Below, piece by piece: positions 1 through 12,270 of a DNA stretch of 64,000 nt. The notes under the pieces are model-generated. The model was given only the letters and a program-made list of their open reading frames with translations, had not been told where the DNA came from and ran no database searches. Source of the DNA: Stachybotrys elegans (taxonomy: Eukaryota; Ascomycota; Sordariomycetes; Hypocreales; Stachybotryaceae); the NCBI GenBank assembly GCA_020746835.1, contig JAGPNK010000005.1:2046001-2110000 (forward strand), given 5' to 3'. The stretch's first letter is position 1, and the number at the start of each line of letters is the position of its first letter. Position numbers and translations under genes: made by a program.

Positions 1-39
1 TCGATGTCTCCCTCCTCAACATCCAGGGTGGTGTCTTCA

Positions 40-70
<31 letters not shown>

Positions 71-392
71 CGGAGGTCAAGACTTCGATACAAACCTTTT
101 GGATTATTTCAGAAAGGAATTTACCAGGAAGACGAAGAAGGATCTCAGCGGCGACCCCCGTGCCCTCCGTCGTCTCCGAACCGCTTGCGAGCGTGCCAAG
201 CGTACCCTTTCCAGCGGTGCTCAGGCCACCATTGAGATCGACTCTCTCTTTGATGGCGAGGACTTCACCATGACCATCACCCGTGCTCGTTTCGAGGACC
301 TGAACGCCAAGGCCTTCGCTGGAACCCTCGAGCCTGTTGCTCAGGTTCTCAAGGATGCCGCCATTGAGAAGTCTGCTGTCGACGAGATTGTT

Positions 393-427
<35 letters not shown>

Positions 428-1765
428 GAAGCTTCTGTCCGATTTCTTCAACGGCAAGAAGCTCGAGAAGTCCATCAACCCCGATGAGGCCGTCGCCTAC
501 GGTGCTGCCGTCCAGGCCGGTATCCTCTCCGGAAAGGCCACGTCTGCCGAGACCAACGACCTCCTCCTCCTCGATGTCGTTCCTCTGTCTCTGGGTGTCG
601 CCATGGAGGGCAACATCTTTGCGTACGTTTTTGCCATCCACTTGTTTTTGCTAAAGAGCGCATTTCATCTGACCTCTGAACAGTCCCGTCGTTCCTCGTG
701 GCCAGACCGTCCCTACCATCAAGAAGCGGTAAGAAAAGCAATTCCAGACACCGAGCATTATAGCATGGACTAACTCTTTCCAGAACCTTCACTACCGTCG
801 CCGATAACCAGCAGACCGTAAGACCGACCCCTTTGTGTTCTTGTCCATCTTCGTTATATTTGTTGTCCTTTTTATCGTCTTCGTTGACTTCGTGGTCTTC
901 GTTGACTTCGTGGTCTTCGTTGGCTTCGTGGTCTTCGTTGGCTTCGTGGTCTTCGCGGTCTTCGCGGTCTTCGTTGTCGACTTCCACATAAGAGTTTTGG
1001 AATTCTGGCCAGACTCGTTTTTTTCTCCCCCGAGGCTTGGTTTCCGTGTCTCAAGTCCTAGTGGCCTTGAATCTTTCAAGCTGTATCGGGACTTTCACAA
1101 TCTTGCTGAAAACCCGTTTGCCTGTTTCTGAGTTCACATTATACTAACAAGCCCCCAGGTCCAATTCCCTGTCTTCCAGGGTGAGCGTGTCAACTGCGAC
1201 GACAACACCTCTCTGGGTGAATTCACCCTTGCTCCTATCCCCCCCATGCGCGCCGGTGAGGCCGTTCTCGAGGTTGTCTTCGAGGTCGACGTCAACGGTA
1301 TCCTGAAGGTCACTGCCACCGAGAAGACCTCTGGCCGCAGCGCCAACATCACCATTGCCAACTCTGTTGGCAAGCTGTCCACTGGCGAGATCGAGAAGAT
1401 GATTTCTGGTATGCATGCCCAACTATACCGCCAAACTTGGGGGTTTCACTCCTCGAGTTTGAGCCTAACGCCTTCGTGTGCTAACGCATTTGACAGACGC
1501 CGAGGCTTTCAAGAGCAACGACGAGGCTTTCAGCAAGAAGTTCGAGGCTAAGCAGCAGCTTGAGTCTTACATCGGCCGTGTTGAGGAGATTGTCTCCGAC
1601 CCCACCCTGTCCCTCAAGCTCAAGCGTGGCCAGAAGGAGAAGATTGAGGCCACCATCAGCGAGGCTATGGCCACCCTGGAGATCACCGATAGCTCTGCTG
1701 ATGACCTGAAGAAGCAGGAGCTCGCTCTCAAGCGTCTCGTCACCAAGGCCATGTCCTCACGATAA
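1..1765 (+). CDS. Hsp70 chaperone, Ssb-like ribosome-associated type (5' truncated by window edge)
   Basis: Cytosolic Hsp70 that folds nascent chains at the ribosome, if the Ssb assignment is right. The frame is open from base 3. I join exons 3-622, 684-728, 784-817, 1159-1408 and 1497-1765; phases agree throughout and all introns are GT-AG, with CTAAC-like branch points near 1143 and 1480. Visible are the end of the ATPase domain ([10 protein letters not shown], then [15 protein letters not shown]), the linker [17 protein letters not shown], the substrate-binding domain ([10 protein letters not shown]...[11 protein letters not shown]) and an alpha-helical lid. The protein ends in KAMSSR with no EEVD tail, and GERVNC replaces the GER-xMT-DN of Ssa-type proteins. 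Both favour Ssb over Ssa. The first part of the gene lies left of the window. The third intron (818-1158) is long and contains a tandem repeat. Confidence 0.93.
877..983 (+). repeat. Minisatellite inside Hsp70 intron 3
   Basis: About 18-bp units read TTCGTTGACTTCGTGGTC twice, then TTCGTTGGCTTCGTGGTC twice, then shorter 9-bp TTCGCGGTC units. The array lies wholly within intron 818-1158. Its units are multiples of 3, so both strands stay open across it, but no coding role is supported. Confidence 0.85.
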
Positions 1766-2170
1766 ACAGATTTAGTGCGGAAAGGATGGTTTTGGGGTTC
1801 GGGCATGTCAAGAATCATGATAAAAGGTCAATTGGGAAGGAGATAAGCATCAAAACATGCTTACACAATGTCTTTGATATCCTGGTTGTAATGAACAAGC
1901 TGCGGTCATGACACCGCTTACAAAAGAATAAATTGCTCTTATGATCACTGCATCAGTTGGGATTGAGTCGTCGGTGTCTTGACGTGACCTCCAGTGCAAC
2001 ACAAGTGACAGTCCATATAAAGAGAGAGACGACTTCGGAGGAAGATAGGTGCAGTAACAGTTGTGCTCTGAAGCTTCCCCCTTTCCCGGATACAAAATTA
2101 TTTCACATCACTCCCAGGATTATACCGTACGACCTGCTCACCTTGAACGCTTCTCCCACTCAAGGCCATC
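1766..2170. other. Hsp70 3' flank, no gene seen
   Basis: Holds the presumed 3' UTR of the Hsp70 gene and unassigned sequence. Only short, unsupported open frames are present. Confidence 0.5.
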
Positions 2171-4290
2171 ATGGCGACGCAGGAAGACCAGATCCTAGAG
2201 GATAAAGCCATGCCCGGGGATATCCTACAACCCTTTAAGAAAGCAGGACAAGACAGGCTTTCCCCCTCCAGTATGCCTGAGCGATACGCTCAGTGACTAG
2301 AAATTGTACTGAGATTCTGATAAGAGTCAGAAAGAAAGCCACCGTTGTCCGTTCTCGTGATATGGTCGATCTCACAGACCGCAATGAACTCTTTGAAGCA
2401 TCCTATACCCCTAATAGTTCTCCATTTCGATGGCTATAGGAGCGGACAGTGGGAGTTTCTACTATCCCACATAACTCTTTTAAAGGGACAGCTGTCAGAT
2501 GTTACGGGTACGACCACGAGAGCTGAGGCATTGCAGACGACTGCACCCATGCAAGATATCCTGGTAAGCTCGAACCTCAGCAGCAATAATAGGAGAGAAC
2601 TTGTGGAAGAGGAGCCCTGAGGCAGGAACAAGCATCGGCTGCACGTCCTGCCTGCCCCCTTCAAGATGAATCTCCAAGCCTGGGCAAGAGAGACTCGTGG
2701 AGAGATTTCTTCGACTATATCACAACGTTGAGAGATGATGACCGGGAGGAGCACGAATGCCAAAAGCAAAGACACGCCATAGAACCCTTTGTTTCGTCAG
2801 AAAATCTTCTGCTGGGCGTAGCAATCCTCCTTGAGGAAGTCAGCAGGAGCATTGCACGAGGGAATGACCAACTTGCCAAAGCTGCAGGCATACAAATCCA
2901 GGCGCTGGCAACCGTGTGTGCACACCGGGCCCCTATAGAATCTGAAGTTCCTAGCAAAACGGTAGGGCAGCAACATAAGACAATCAGTGAACGGCAGGCA
3001 ACCATATCTGACCAGATGCACCAGATCGACTGCTTGAAAGAGACAACCAGTCTCCCGAACAACAGCCTCAGGTCCTTATCCCCTCTGTACATCCAATTCT
3101 AACCCCACTGTCAGACTGTCAGTGTGAAGCTTGCCCAGTATTGACTTGAGAAGAGGTGTTATTGGGTCTTCTGGCCGAATGGTGGACAGGAGAGCTGGTA
3201 CCCTACGGCGTGGGCGCTCTGCGCCATCTATGATGAAAACCAGATGACGCAGACATTGTAGCCATACGGACGTTCAGCCAGGCGGCCAGCATAGATACAA
3301 TGCGAGAGTTTCGTAGACAGATTGAAGCCGAGAAACGTGAAGGCAAGAGGGATAGTAAGGGCTACCACTACTTTGAGCCTCCCTTGGACAGCGCTCGCAG
3401 CAAACGCAGTACACCATGGAGGCCCAAGGCTGCGCCCTATAGAAAACTTAGTACGAACAAGCATGTGGGCAGCCGTGCGAGGGCCAACAGTACAACGGAG
3501 AATGCCATCAACAAAGACGAGGACGCGGGCGGCCAGGAGGGCGTGCCATCGCCACGACGGACCAGCCCATCTGATGCCTTGAATGGGAACTTCGCATTCA
3601 TAACTCTCTTTTTACTTCAATTCTTGCAGGTTGGCACCTCATGCTCTACGTAATACCTCCTGGCACCTCGCCATTACCCATTCGATACGCAAGCCATCAG
3701 TCACGGAGTTCGCCATCAGTACCTAGGATTCTGTTAAACCAGCTGTGGTCTGCAGTCAAGGCCCCGGCGGGCTTCCCTGACAGTAGACGAACAAGAAGAA
3801 TAAGGACGGGACTCACCTGGTCTACCAGTTGGTCTATCAACCGGCCAGGGCCAATGATGCCACCCCTTTTCCAAGGAGTTAGACTGGGGAGAGACGGTGC
3901 GGCTGCTGGTTTCCTGTCAGTTGCGTCAAGTCTGCATCCAAGTCTGCACTGTTGCATATGGACTGGCACAGAACGCAGATACCTCACCTGCAAGTCACAC
4001 CAGGAGCCCTTGACACTACCGCCTACGGACTACGACCAGCTACGTTGGCGCGCCGCCCCAGTGTAGATAAGTAATGACAACAAGGACGATACATTTCGGC
4101 TGCAGAGACGGCAGATCCGTCGTGAGGAGTCGCGCGAGCAGCTCCTGGTGACGCAGAGACAGGCACCTCAAACGGCTGCCACGGGCCTCGCTACCGGTGC
4201 CCAGATTAACCACGGATCCCAGCGATATGGACGAACACGCCATAGACATCGGGGATTTTCACATCAACAAGAGCATCGCAAGAGGGAATA
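2171..4290 (+). pseudogene. Decayed or unannotated gene remnant(s), family unknown
   Basis: Several stretches read like real protein but sit in different frames interrupted by stops. An ATG at 2171 opens MATQEDQILEDKAMPGD. A possible GTATGC intron follows, then a frame containing RSRDMVDLTDRNELFEASYT to a stop near 2442. A frame at about 2617-3102 contains SWRDFFDYITTLRDDDREEH and SRSIARGNDQLAKAAG. A frame from 3300 opens MREFRRQIEAEKREGKRD. A frame at about 4080-4290 contains FRLQRRQIRREESREQLL. The pieces are charged and partly helical; I recognise no domain. Two segments resemble each other (near 2770-2865 and 4230-4290, both with an ACACGCCATAGA stretch and a later SIARGN peptide), so internal duplication is likely. 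It could be a multi-intron gene I failed to assemble, but the stops and the repeat-rich flank favour decay. Confidence 0.35.
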
Positions 4291-4511
4291 ATTGATTGTC
4301 GAAGAGACGAAAGAGATTGCACATCCTTCGTCATGGCTGGTTCGAGTTCTCAACCATCGATGAGACAGCCTGAGGGAGACTACTCTAAACCCTGGATGAT
4401 GTTGGCGACTCACGTAGGTAGCCCGAAATCGAATCAAACCATCGCGACTGAGATACTATTTTCCCGTGTATCCCTCCACCCCTCAGCCTGTGTTTACTCC
4501 TTCCTACTCCA

Positions 4512-4760
4512 TGACCCTATCCTCATAGACTCACTTGTCCACAATGGATTAACGAAAGCTGGAGTTGTATGTAAAGGCATGAACTAAGTCCATTGCTACT
4601 AATGAGCCGCTAGATTGCTCTACAGCTGTTAGAGAGATCCTGTCCTTGTGGGCTTGCTTGTCGATAATGGATCAATATGAGCTGGAGTTGTGTGTAAAGG
4701 GTTGACTAAGTCTATGGGTGCCAATGAGCCGCCAGAGGATGCCCTAAAGCTGTTAGAGAG
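4512..4760. repeat. Imperfect tandem duplication, about 124 bp x 2
   Basis: Copy 1 (about 4512-4636) and copy 2 (about 4635-4760) share AGCTGGAGTTG, GTAAAGG, AATGAGCCGC and a final GCTGTTAGAGAG in the same order and spacing. Mismatches are spread evenly and include several transitions. Confidence 0.75.
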
Positions 4761-4779
4761 CTCTAAGAAGGATAGGTCT

Positions 4780-5160
4780 ATATACTAGTATCTACTATAT
4801 ATGCGTGTAGTGAGAGAAAAAGAACAATAGTGTATGCGAACAATGATGAAGGCCCTGCTGCCCACAGGACTGAAGAACCGCGTCAAACAATGGAGGATCT
4901 ACCTATACATGATGAGGAAAAGAGCGTGCAATGTGAGGTGTAAGCAGTAGAGAGCAAATAAACAGTAGATGTTGTGCCTAGTGCCTACCTATGATGTACT
5001 AGGTGCGTGCAGTGTGAAAAAAAGAACAATAGTATGTGCCTACCTATATATAACAAAGAAATCAAGAAAGAAAAAAGCCTTATTAATTATTAATGTTTAA
5101 TAATTAAAGTAGATTTAGATTAAGAAAGCTAAATAAGGATAGTATAGAGATAATCTTAGA
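4780..5160. other. AT-rich block with short repeated motifs
   Basis: AT content is far above the rest of the window, most strongly near 5075-5160 (TTATTAATTATTAATG). A motif ending AAAGAACAATAGT occurs near 4820 and again near 5018. There is no coding frame. It fits a degraded repeat or an AT-rich island flanking the gene remnants to its left. Confidence 0.6.
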
Positions 5161-5542
5161 GGGGAGATATCGGTATAGAGCGAAACATGCGATAGCTGGT
5201 AGCTCGGGAAGACCGATAGTCTGTTCGTCCATCGGATTGAACGTCGTGGACACTGGAGATAGTAAGAGACCAGAATGGGCGTCGAGTGGATGGCATGCAG
5301 TGTTTAGAAGATTGGCAAGGTTCGTGGTCTATATGCTTTACTATGGCTCGAAATAGAATACATGGATAAGGAGAATCGGGAAGTCGCATGATGGCAGTGA
5401 CTTTTCACGGCGTGGCCGGCAAAGTGAATGGGTGGGAAGAATCATCTTTGAGTAGGTCATGAAACAGCTAGCCTCGCCATATGATATCCAATGTACTAGT
5501 CACACCAGGAAGGGTCGCGTTGTGCCTTGATGTGTGCATGAT
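5161..5542. other. Gap downstream of the M28 peptidase, no gene seen
   Basis: Contains the presumed 3' UTR of the peptidase gene on the minus strand. Only short frames without coding character are present. Confidence 0.45.
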
Positions 5543-8077
5543 TTACTGCAAGTTATCGCGGGCCTTCAGCACACATTGCTCGATGATGCCTGCCCACCTG
5601 ACGCCGTTGGCGTAGTCCTTTGCGTCGACGCTCTCCATAAGACCGGGGAAGACAGCTGGGAAAAGCATCAGTAAATACCCAGTAAGTCGTTAGAAGATGG
5701 TTAGTAACGTACCTCCAGAGTAGCCAGTCCAGAGTCCCGGCGCAAATACCACGTGCTTAAACCAGCTTCGTCCGTCAAGGCCCCCTTCATACAAGAAACT
5801 CCGCTCCAAGAACTTGTACTTGACGTTGACGTCAATTATAGCATGGATCAGCTTGACCTTTCGGACAATGTTCCACCAGGGGATGTGAGCAGTAAGCTCT
5901 TCGCTCGCCCACGCCGCCTTCTCATCAAGGGCTTCCGCAGCGGATCGCAGCTCCGCCAAAGACGCGTGAATAGTCTGCAAGCTTGACTTGAAAGTATCCT
6001 CGCTGCCTGTAGTGGCTCCAGGAGTAACAGATCCACGGATAGCAAAGATTTCATCCTCGGACTCTGGCTCCTCGGTAGAGTCGAGCTTACCCTCGACCCG
6101 GTACAGGTATGCATTGAGGGCATCTACGTACTCTGTCGCTCCAAACGGGATAATGACGCTATCGGCGAGGCCTGCTAGCGTGACGCCGAGGATCTGAGAC
6201 ATGGTCCTGTGGTACACGAATCCAGGATCGCCATAGACGCTCATCCAGTGGAAGCTGTCATAGTTGCTGTGATACGGGTAGACAGCACTGTCCTTGTTTC
6301 CGTCGAAGCCCATGTCGATGCTGGGCACACCAGCAAAGTCCTGGAAAGCAGTGAAGTCACTGCCACTGCCCATGGTGAGGATAACCCCATCCCAAAGATC
6401 GGCCACCGTCTGGCCAGGGATTGTCTGGTTGGGAGATTGAACCTGCTCGATAGCGTGACGAATGACGCGGTTCAGAAGCGGCGCAGCTGATACGGCGAAC
6501 CTGGGGCCTCGAACGCCGACATCGACGTTGAGGTAGGCAACATTTGTTGCAGAAACCCAGGGCAGGTATTCTTCAACCCACTCGGTAGAACCCAAAAGGC
6601 CATACTCTTCTCCATCCCAGGAGGCGAAGACGATGGTGCGGTACGGCTTCCAGCCGGCTTCCAAAGCCACTCCGACGCTGCGAATAACTTCGTTGATAAC
6701 AGCAGAGCCACTGTTGGGGTCGCCGGCGCCACCTGCAATCCATGCATCTCGGTGGTTGCCCACGACGATAACTTCGTGGGGGTTTGTTCCGTTGATGATG
6801 CCGATGACATCCCACAACGGGGTGGTGACATACTCCTGCTCGTTGTAGAGATTCAGAACAACGCTGTCCGGGGAAGGGCCAATGTTGTACTCGACGCCCT
6901 TGGACTGAAGACCAAGGTTTCGGTTCCAGTACTTGTTGAATTTGCCAATGCCCGGTCCATGGCCGTTGAGGGCCTTGAGGATGGGGATGGCGTCGGCATA
7001 AGAGATGGGGATGGAAGGGATTGACGGAATGGCCTCATCGACAGGGGCTCGGGGCACACCGGGCTTGGATGGGTAGCCAGGAGTTGTCCTGTAACAGTTA
7101 GTAGAAGCTCAAGTTGATGGAGAATTGGGATTTCCTACGGGTCTCCGGGTCGGAAACTCAAGAATTGCGTGCTTCCACGCTGGACACTGCTCGGGTTCCG
7201 CGCCGGACCCTCGGGGTACGGCTTGTGTCCATTCTCCTCGGTAATAGCGCCGTCATCACCAGGGTCACTGTAGATAACCACACCAATCATACCGAGGTCT
7301 TGAGCACGCTTGACCTTGAGTCCACGGAAGATGCCGCCGTACTTAGCAATAGCAATCTTGCCCTCCAACTCAACTCCGGCCTTGACGAGGTCGTCAAAGT
7401 CGTAGTAAGTTCCGTAGTTGACGAAGACGAACGATCCAGTGACGTTACCGTTGGCGGAGTAGCCATGGAACGTCGGGATGCGGTCGTTGAGGGAGGTGGT
7501 CGGATCCTCATCCAGCACATCTTCGGTGAGCGAGGCGTTGAATGCCAGCTTCCACGATGAAGCATCATCGTCTGACTTTTCCAGGAGAGACAGGCTATGG
7601 TCAACGGGGTAGTTAATGTACGTGTCATAGGCCGTGATTACAGATGGGATGCCCCATGACTCCCACTTTTGCCTAGTCCACTCGGCCTGAATAACATTAG
7701 CAATCATGCCGGCACACACATGTAGGCGATGCCATACTGACCTGCGAGAAGTTGGCACCGGCTAGATGGGGTCCTGCTGTGTAGTAACGACTCCAGTCCT
7801 CTGCCTTCTGAGCTGAAGGGGTCTCGAGCAAGATGGAGAGTAGGTCCTGATGGCTGAGGCGGTTTCCGCAGCTGGTTGATGCAACTGCCTGGCCATGGCG
7901 ATAGTGGTGATGGTTGGGCCAGATGAAGAATGCATTGATGGCAAATATGGTGAATCCAGCAATAAGCATCGACGAGCACAGAATTGTGGCCACCAGGCGG
8001 CCCCTTTGGTGAGGGTAGCGCTGGCGGGGAGGCCCGACGGGGACGTCCTGGAGGAGCGGTGTGCTCTCAGAAGGCAT
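5543..8077 (-). CDS. M28 zinc metallopeptidase, glutamate carboxypeptidase II / transferrin-receptor type
   Basis: Predicted type II membrane carboxypeptidase of 790 residues. Exons on the minus strand are 7742-8077, 7139-7686, 5713-7088 and 5543-5655, with phases matching. A short cytosolic N-terminus is followed by one membrane segment (about residues 29-53, LVATILCSSMLIAGFTIFAI), then a PA domain (GKIAIAKYGGIFRGLKVKRA). The M28 catalytic domain shows NHRDAW (His about 407), GAGDPNSG (Asp about 418), SWDGEEYGLLGS (the catalytic Glu pair about 455-456), YLNVDVG, and the last zinc ligand in YPYHSNYDSF. All five zinc ligands and the base expected for the family are present. A C-terminal helical dimerisation-type domain follows. 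The last exon restores the end of the protein (AVFPGLMESVDAKDYANGVR). In fungi such proteins are probably vacuolar or secretory; the substrate is unknown. Confidence 0.93.
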
Positions 8078-10222
8078 CTTCTCGTTGACCAGATTACCGG
8101 ATCCGGGGGCGGAGCTGGGAGAAGGCGAGATGAATTAGCGGGCTGTTGGAGGGTGGCGTGTGCTTGGCTGACGATTCAGACGGGCGATGGCATGGTCACC
8201 CCGCAATCGAGGATGGGGGAAGAGGATCGGGCAACGGTCTTACAAGTGATTTTTGGCCATGGTGCCTTGGGTCCTGGTGATGCTCAATTGACGCCTGTGC
8301 TTAGCTCAAAGGCGCTGACCATGACCTGGTGATATGATTTGCTGGTGGTGGCGGTGGTCGTGGTGCATCGAGCTAGTAGTAGCAAAGGATGAGCGGATGG
8401 GAAAATGACATCAAAGGCTGAGATACGTCGCGACGCCCACGTGACTTGTCGTGATCGCCCCACGATCCCAGATCCATGATATCGGACTACGGCACATCAA
8501 ATTATGGGCAGTACCTATAGCGAATGAAGCTGATGAGTAGAACAGATGATGTATTTTTGTGCTGTAGCGCTGATGGGTATCGAAGAGAAGACTGCCAGAC
8601 CTTTACCTGCTACGTCCATGTATGGCAAGGTGGTGGGACATTCGCCAAGTCTGCATAAGCACGCGGCCTTGGCATTGGCAGCATCTGGTCAGGAAGACTT
8701 AGAAAAGCATCCATATTAATTAGAACAAGCTACCAAGTCGGACTACACCGTCACCCAGGTGAGTATTCGAGGTGAGTAACGAGGGGAGTACGAGGTGAGT
8801 ACTGCCATGCCCAGCATGATGCAGCGGCAGGTGCTTGACGGAAAGCCGATGCCGGTGAAGCCCCACTCCTGTCCACTTTGCTGCCCGGCTGCTTATCCCC
8901 GACACCAGTAGGCGGCGGGGTGCACCTGCCCTCTGCAAGCCAAGCCCGGCTGCGGGCTACGAATGGATGTGACTCTGCCCGTCAAAACGCCTGGTCACCG
9001 CTAGTAAATCCGATGGAGGGAGGGGGCTTTGGTTGTTAGCGAGGAACCGCTGGGGGAAGGGGCCTGAACACCACCCTCCTTCCTATGCCTGCCCCTGGTT
9101 CTTGGTCACCGAGTGTGGCCGATGCGGAGAGACACCATCCACCCGCCCAATCACGACCCCTCGTCCTACGCAGCAGCTTTCATGGGGTTGGCTCAGCTCG
9201 AGGCGGCAAGTCGACGAACCTCACTCACCTTGCCTACCATCAAGCGCCGGCAGGCAAGCCGCCCAGCATGTTCATCTCCGTCTTCGGCTTCGGCGTCGGC
9301 TCGGTGCGCCTGGCTACCCCATGATTCAATTTTGCCCGTCAGCCGACGCTGTAGATCAGAGCAGGGCTTCGACCGGTGAATGCGAACCATCATCACGAGG
9401 CACCACAGTTGTTAATCGCTGCGGCTCTGCCTTGCCTCTTGCCTCTTGCCTCTTGCCTCTTCTCCTTCTCACCTCTCGCTTCTGCCCGGAAACCCATCTG
9501 GTGCCGATCCCGCCGCGCCGCCAAACCAAACCAAACCAAGCCAATCCCTCCTTGGTCGATCCGCCACCCGAATTATCAATCAACCAACCAACCACTCCCG
9601 TCAACTGTTGGCCCTCCTTGTCTCGGCTCTGACCTCAACAACCTGGGAGTCACGGCAGAAATGGTGCACACATCAACCAGTTGGTGTGTGTGCGCATCTG
9701 CGTACAAATGCACGTAAAGGAGCCGTATCTCATGCATGTCTCTCCCTTCTGGTGTCATGGGGTCGAATAGAATTCGCCTATGGCCAGCATCTCTGTGCAA
9801 CTAGCGCCCGAGCTGCATGTAAGGTAGGATGCATGTGTGGATCACAGACCCATCTGCCTCTTGCCTCCTTGCCCGTCTGGTCACCTCAATTTTTTCCCCC
9901 CAGCGCGCCCTTTCTGCTAACATGCCTACTTAGTACACAGGCTTTCTTTATTTAGTAGTTTTGATTCCTCCCTCTCCCAACGTCTTCTTGTATTCCTCTC
10001 TATCCAACCTTGGTGTTGCGAGGTGTCGGCTTCTTCGCTTTAGACTTCTGTGCCAAATAGACCGATTTAGCCCGCCGTCCCTCTTCTGTGCCCTCCATCT
10101 GTACCAAACTCTCGTTGCCTGCCTCTGAAGAAATTTCTGCGCAATCGTCCTCGACCTCATCATCTCTCGTCTCGCGTCTCTCGTCCTCCGCCATTCCCGT
10201 GAAACGGGATCCAGTCTCCAAC
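8078..10222. other. Divergent intergenic region between peptidase and MFS genes
   Basis: Serves as upstream region for both flanking genes. It contains a 7-bp CTTGCCT repeat in four copies at 9431-9458 and pyrimidine-rich stretches typical of fungal leaders up to the MFS start. No convincing gene. Confidence 0.6.
9431..9458 (+). repeat. CTTGCCT x 4 tandem repeat
   Basis: Four perfect 7-bp units, directly visible, in the non-coding region upstream of the MFS gene. Confidence 0.9.
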
Positions 10223-12270
10223 ATGGCCAAAGATGAGCGGCCAAAGCCCAAGCTGCCCGTCAAGCAGCTCACCATCCTGGGTAAGATGACCCCGCGATGC
10301 CTCACCGACATCCTTTTCCTCCTTGTCCTTTCTCCCCTCCCGCACGTCTTGCCCAAGTGGGGAGATGCTCAGCATTGCTTTGCTCAGTTCAGCCTCGTCC
10401 AGACCGTTGCTGTTGCCGATTCTCATGCGACCAGCAGGCGATACATGACTGACACCGGCTGCGGGATGAATATTCTCGCACGTAAGCTCTTGGAGCTTCA
10501 GGTATTCGTGCCGTGCTCTCTCTGGTCTGTAGGCTAATACTCTATCGATAGCTGTCGCGCGGTTCGCCGAACCCATGGCGTACACGTCAGTCTTCCCTTA
10601 CCTCCCTCAAATGATCAGAGACTTTGGTGTTGAGCAGAATGAGGTGGCCAAGTGGGCGGGCATCACTACATCGGTCTTCTCCTTGGCCCAGAGCACTACT
10701 GCTGTGGCCTGGGGAAGAGCCGCCGATGTGTACGGCAGAAAGCCCGCCCTGATTTTCGGCCTGCTCAGCACCATGATCTGTTTCATTGCTTGGGGAATGT
10801 CCACCAGCCTCACCATGGCCATCGCTGTGCGGACCATCCAGGGTGCTGGCAACGGAAACGGTAGGTTTTCACGATGAATGCAGTCCTTCATTTCACTGAC
10901 CCATCTCTAGTCGGCATCATCAGAACCATGGTAGCCGAGATGGTCACGGAAAGGTCGCTTCAGCCCAAGGCCTTCTCCATCATGCCTCTTGTCTGGTCGC
11001 TGGGAAGCATAGTCGGCCCTAGTGTGGGAGGCTTCTTTGCTCAGCCCGCCAAGCAGTGGCCCGGCATATTTGGCAACATAGAGTTCCTGAAGCAGTACCC
11101 TTACTTGCTTCCTAACCTTGTAGCCACCATGTTCTTCCTGGTTTCCACCTCGAGTGCATTCTTCTTCCTCCAGGAAACTCTCCCCACGAAGCGAGGCCGA
11201 GAGGACTGGGGTCTTCACGTGGGCAAGAAGCTCACCAGGAACTTCCGCCGTCGTCAGCCAGTCACACATCGACGACAATCCTTTGTCGACGGAGAGGCCA
11301 CCGCGCCACTTTTGCCCAGCCAGCCTCTCTCCAAGCACAGCCACAAAGTCATCACTCAACAGTCTCCCCGAATGAAGGAAATCTTCACCCCACAGACCGT
11401 TCTCAACCTCGTCTCATACACCTTCTTGGCATTTCACTGCGTCGCCTACGACCAATGTCTCCCGGTTTTCATGCACCACCCAGTCAAGAAGCACACGGCC
11501 GAGAACACGAGCCTCCCTTTCAAGTTCAATGGCGGCTTTGGTCTTGACGAAGGAGAGATTGGTACCATCTTCACAATCTACGGCGTCGTATGCGGCTTGG
11601 TCCAGTTCCTCGTCTACTCTCCGCTCGTTACTCGCTATGGCGTCTTGAAGTGCTTCAGAGCATGCGGTATGTACTCCTGCACCTCTGGTGATTGATCAAC
11701 TGACCCTTTGCAGCCTTGTTCCTGCCCATTATCTACTTCATCACCCCTTACACTGTTCTCCTGCCCACTGGCCGTCTCCGTGTTGCCGCCATCGCTCTCG
11801 CCATGTGCCTCAAGGGCTTCGGGGCCATCATTGCCTTTCCCTCGACAACGATCCTCCTCACCAACTCGTGCTCGTCCTTGCGCATCCTGGGTACTCTCAA
11901 CGGCTTCGCTACCATGTTCAGCGGTCTAGGACGTGCCGCTGGTCCTGCATCCACTGGTTGGGTTTTCAGCTGGGGAGCCGAACACAACTACGCCGTTAGC
12001 GCCTGGTTCTTCCTCGGTGTCATCGCTCTCATCGGCGCCATCCCAGTCTTCTTCATCCAGGATGGCCCTGGTCCTTCGGCATCTACCGACAACAGCGAGG
12101 ACGAGGACAGTGCCATAGAGGATACTCCTACCTCGACAAGAGACAGCGGAATATTCACCGAGGAATCAACCGTTGTAGGGGATGACGACGAAACTTCGCA
12201 GTCGTCGCCCTTAATGGACAATGGAAAGAAGCAGTCAGTAGGCTACAACACTATGGCCAGCTCTCGATAA
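10223..12270 (+). CDS. MFS transporter, ZIFL / yeast YCR023C-like
   Basis: Predicted twelve-helix facilitator of 559 residues; substrate unknown. Exons 10223-10280, 10552-10860, 10911-11666 and 11714-12270 join in phase. The first intron is long (271 nt) and the others are about 50 nt. The N-terminus is short (MAKDERPKPKLPVKQL), followed by the first helix (AVARFAEPMAYTSVFPYLPQ) and the MFS motif between helices 2 and 3 (GRAADVYGRKPA). RTIQGAGNGNVGIIRTMVAE in helix 4 is typical of this drug:H+ antiporter-like branch. A large cytosolic loop between the two halves carries basic residues and serines. The C-terminal tail is acidic and Ser/Thr-rich. The ATG at 10223 was chosen because it gives a complete first helix across the splice. 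Relatives include plant zinc-induced facilitators, but zinc transport is not shown by the sequence. Confidence 0.9.

Noticed and set aside
835..1131. Phe/Val-rich open frame across the Hsp70 intron
   Set aside because: It is the translation of the tandem repeat, lies inside a well-supported intron, and looks like a membrane protein only because of the repeat.
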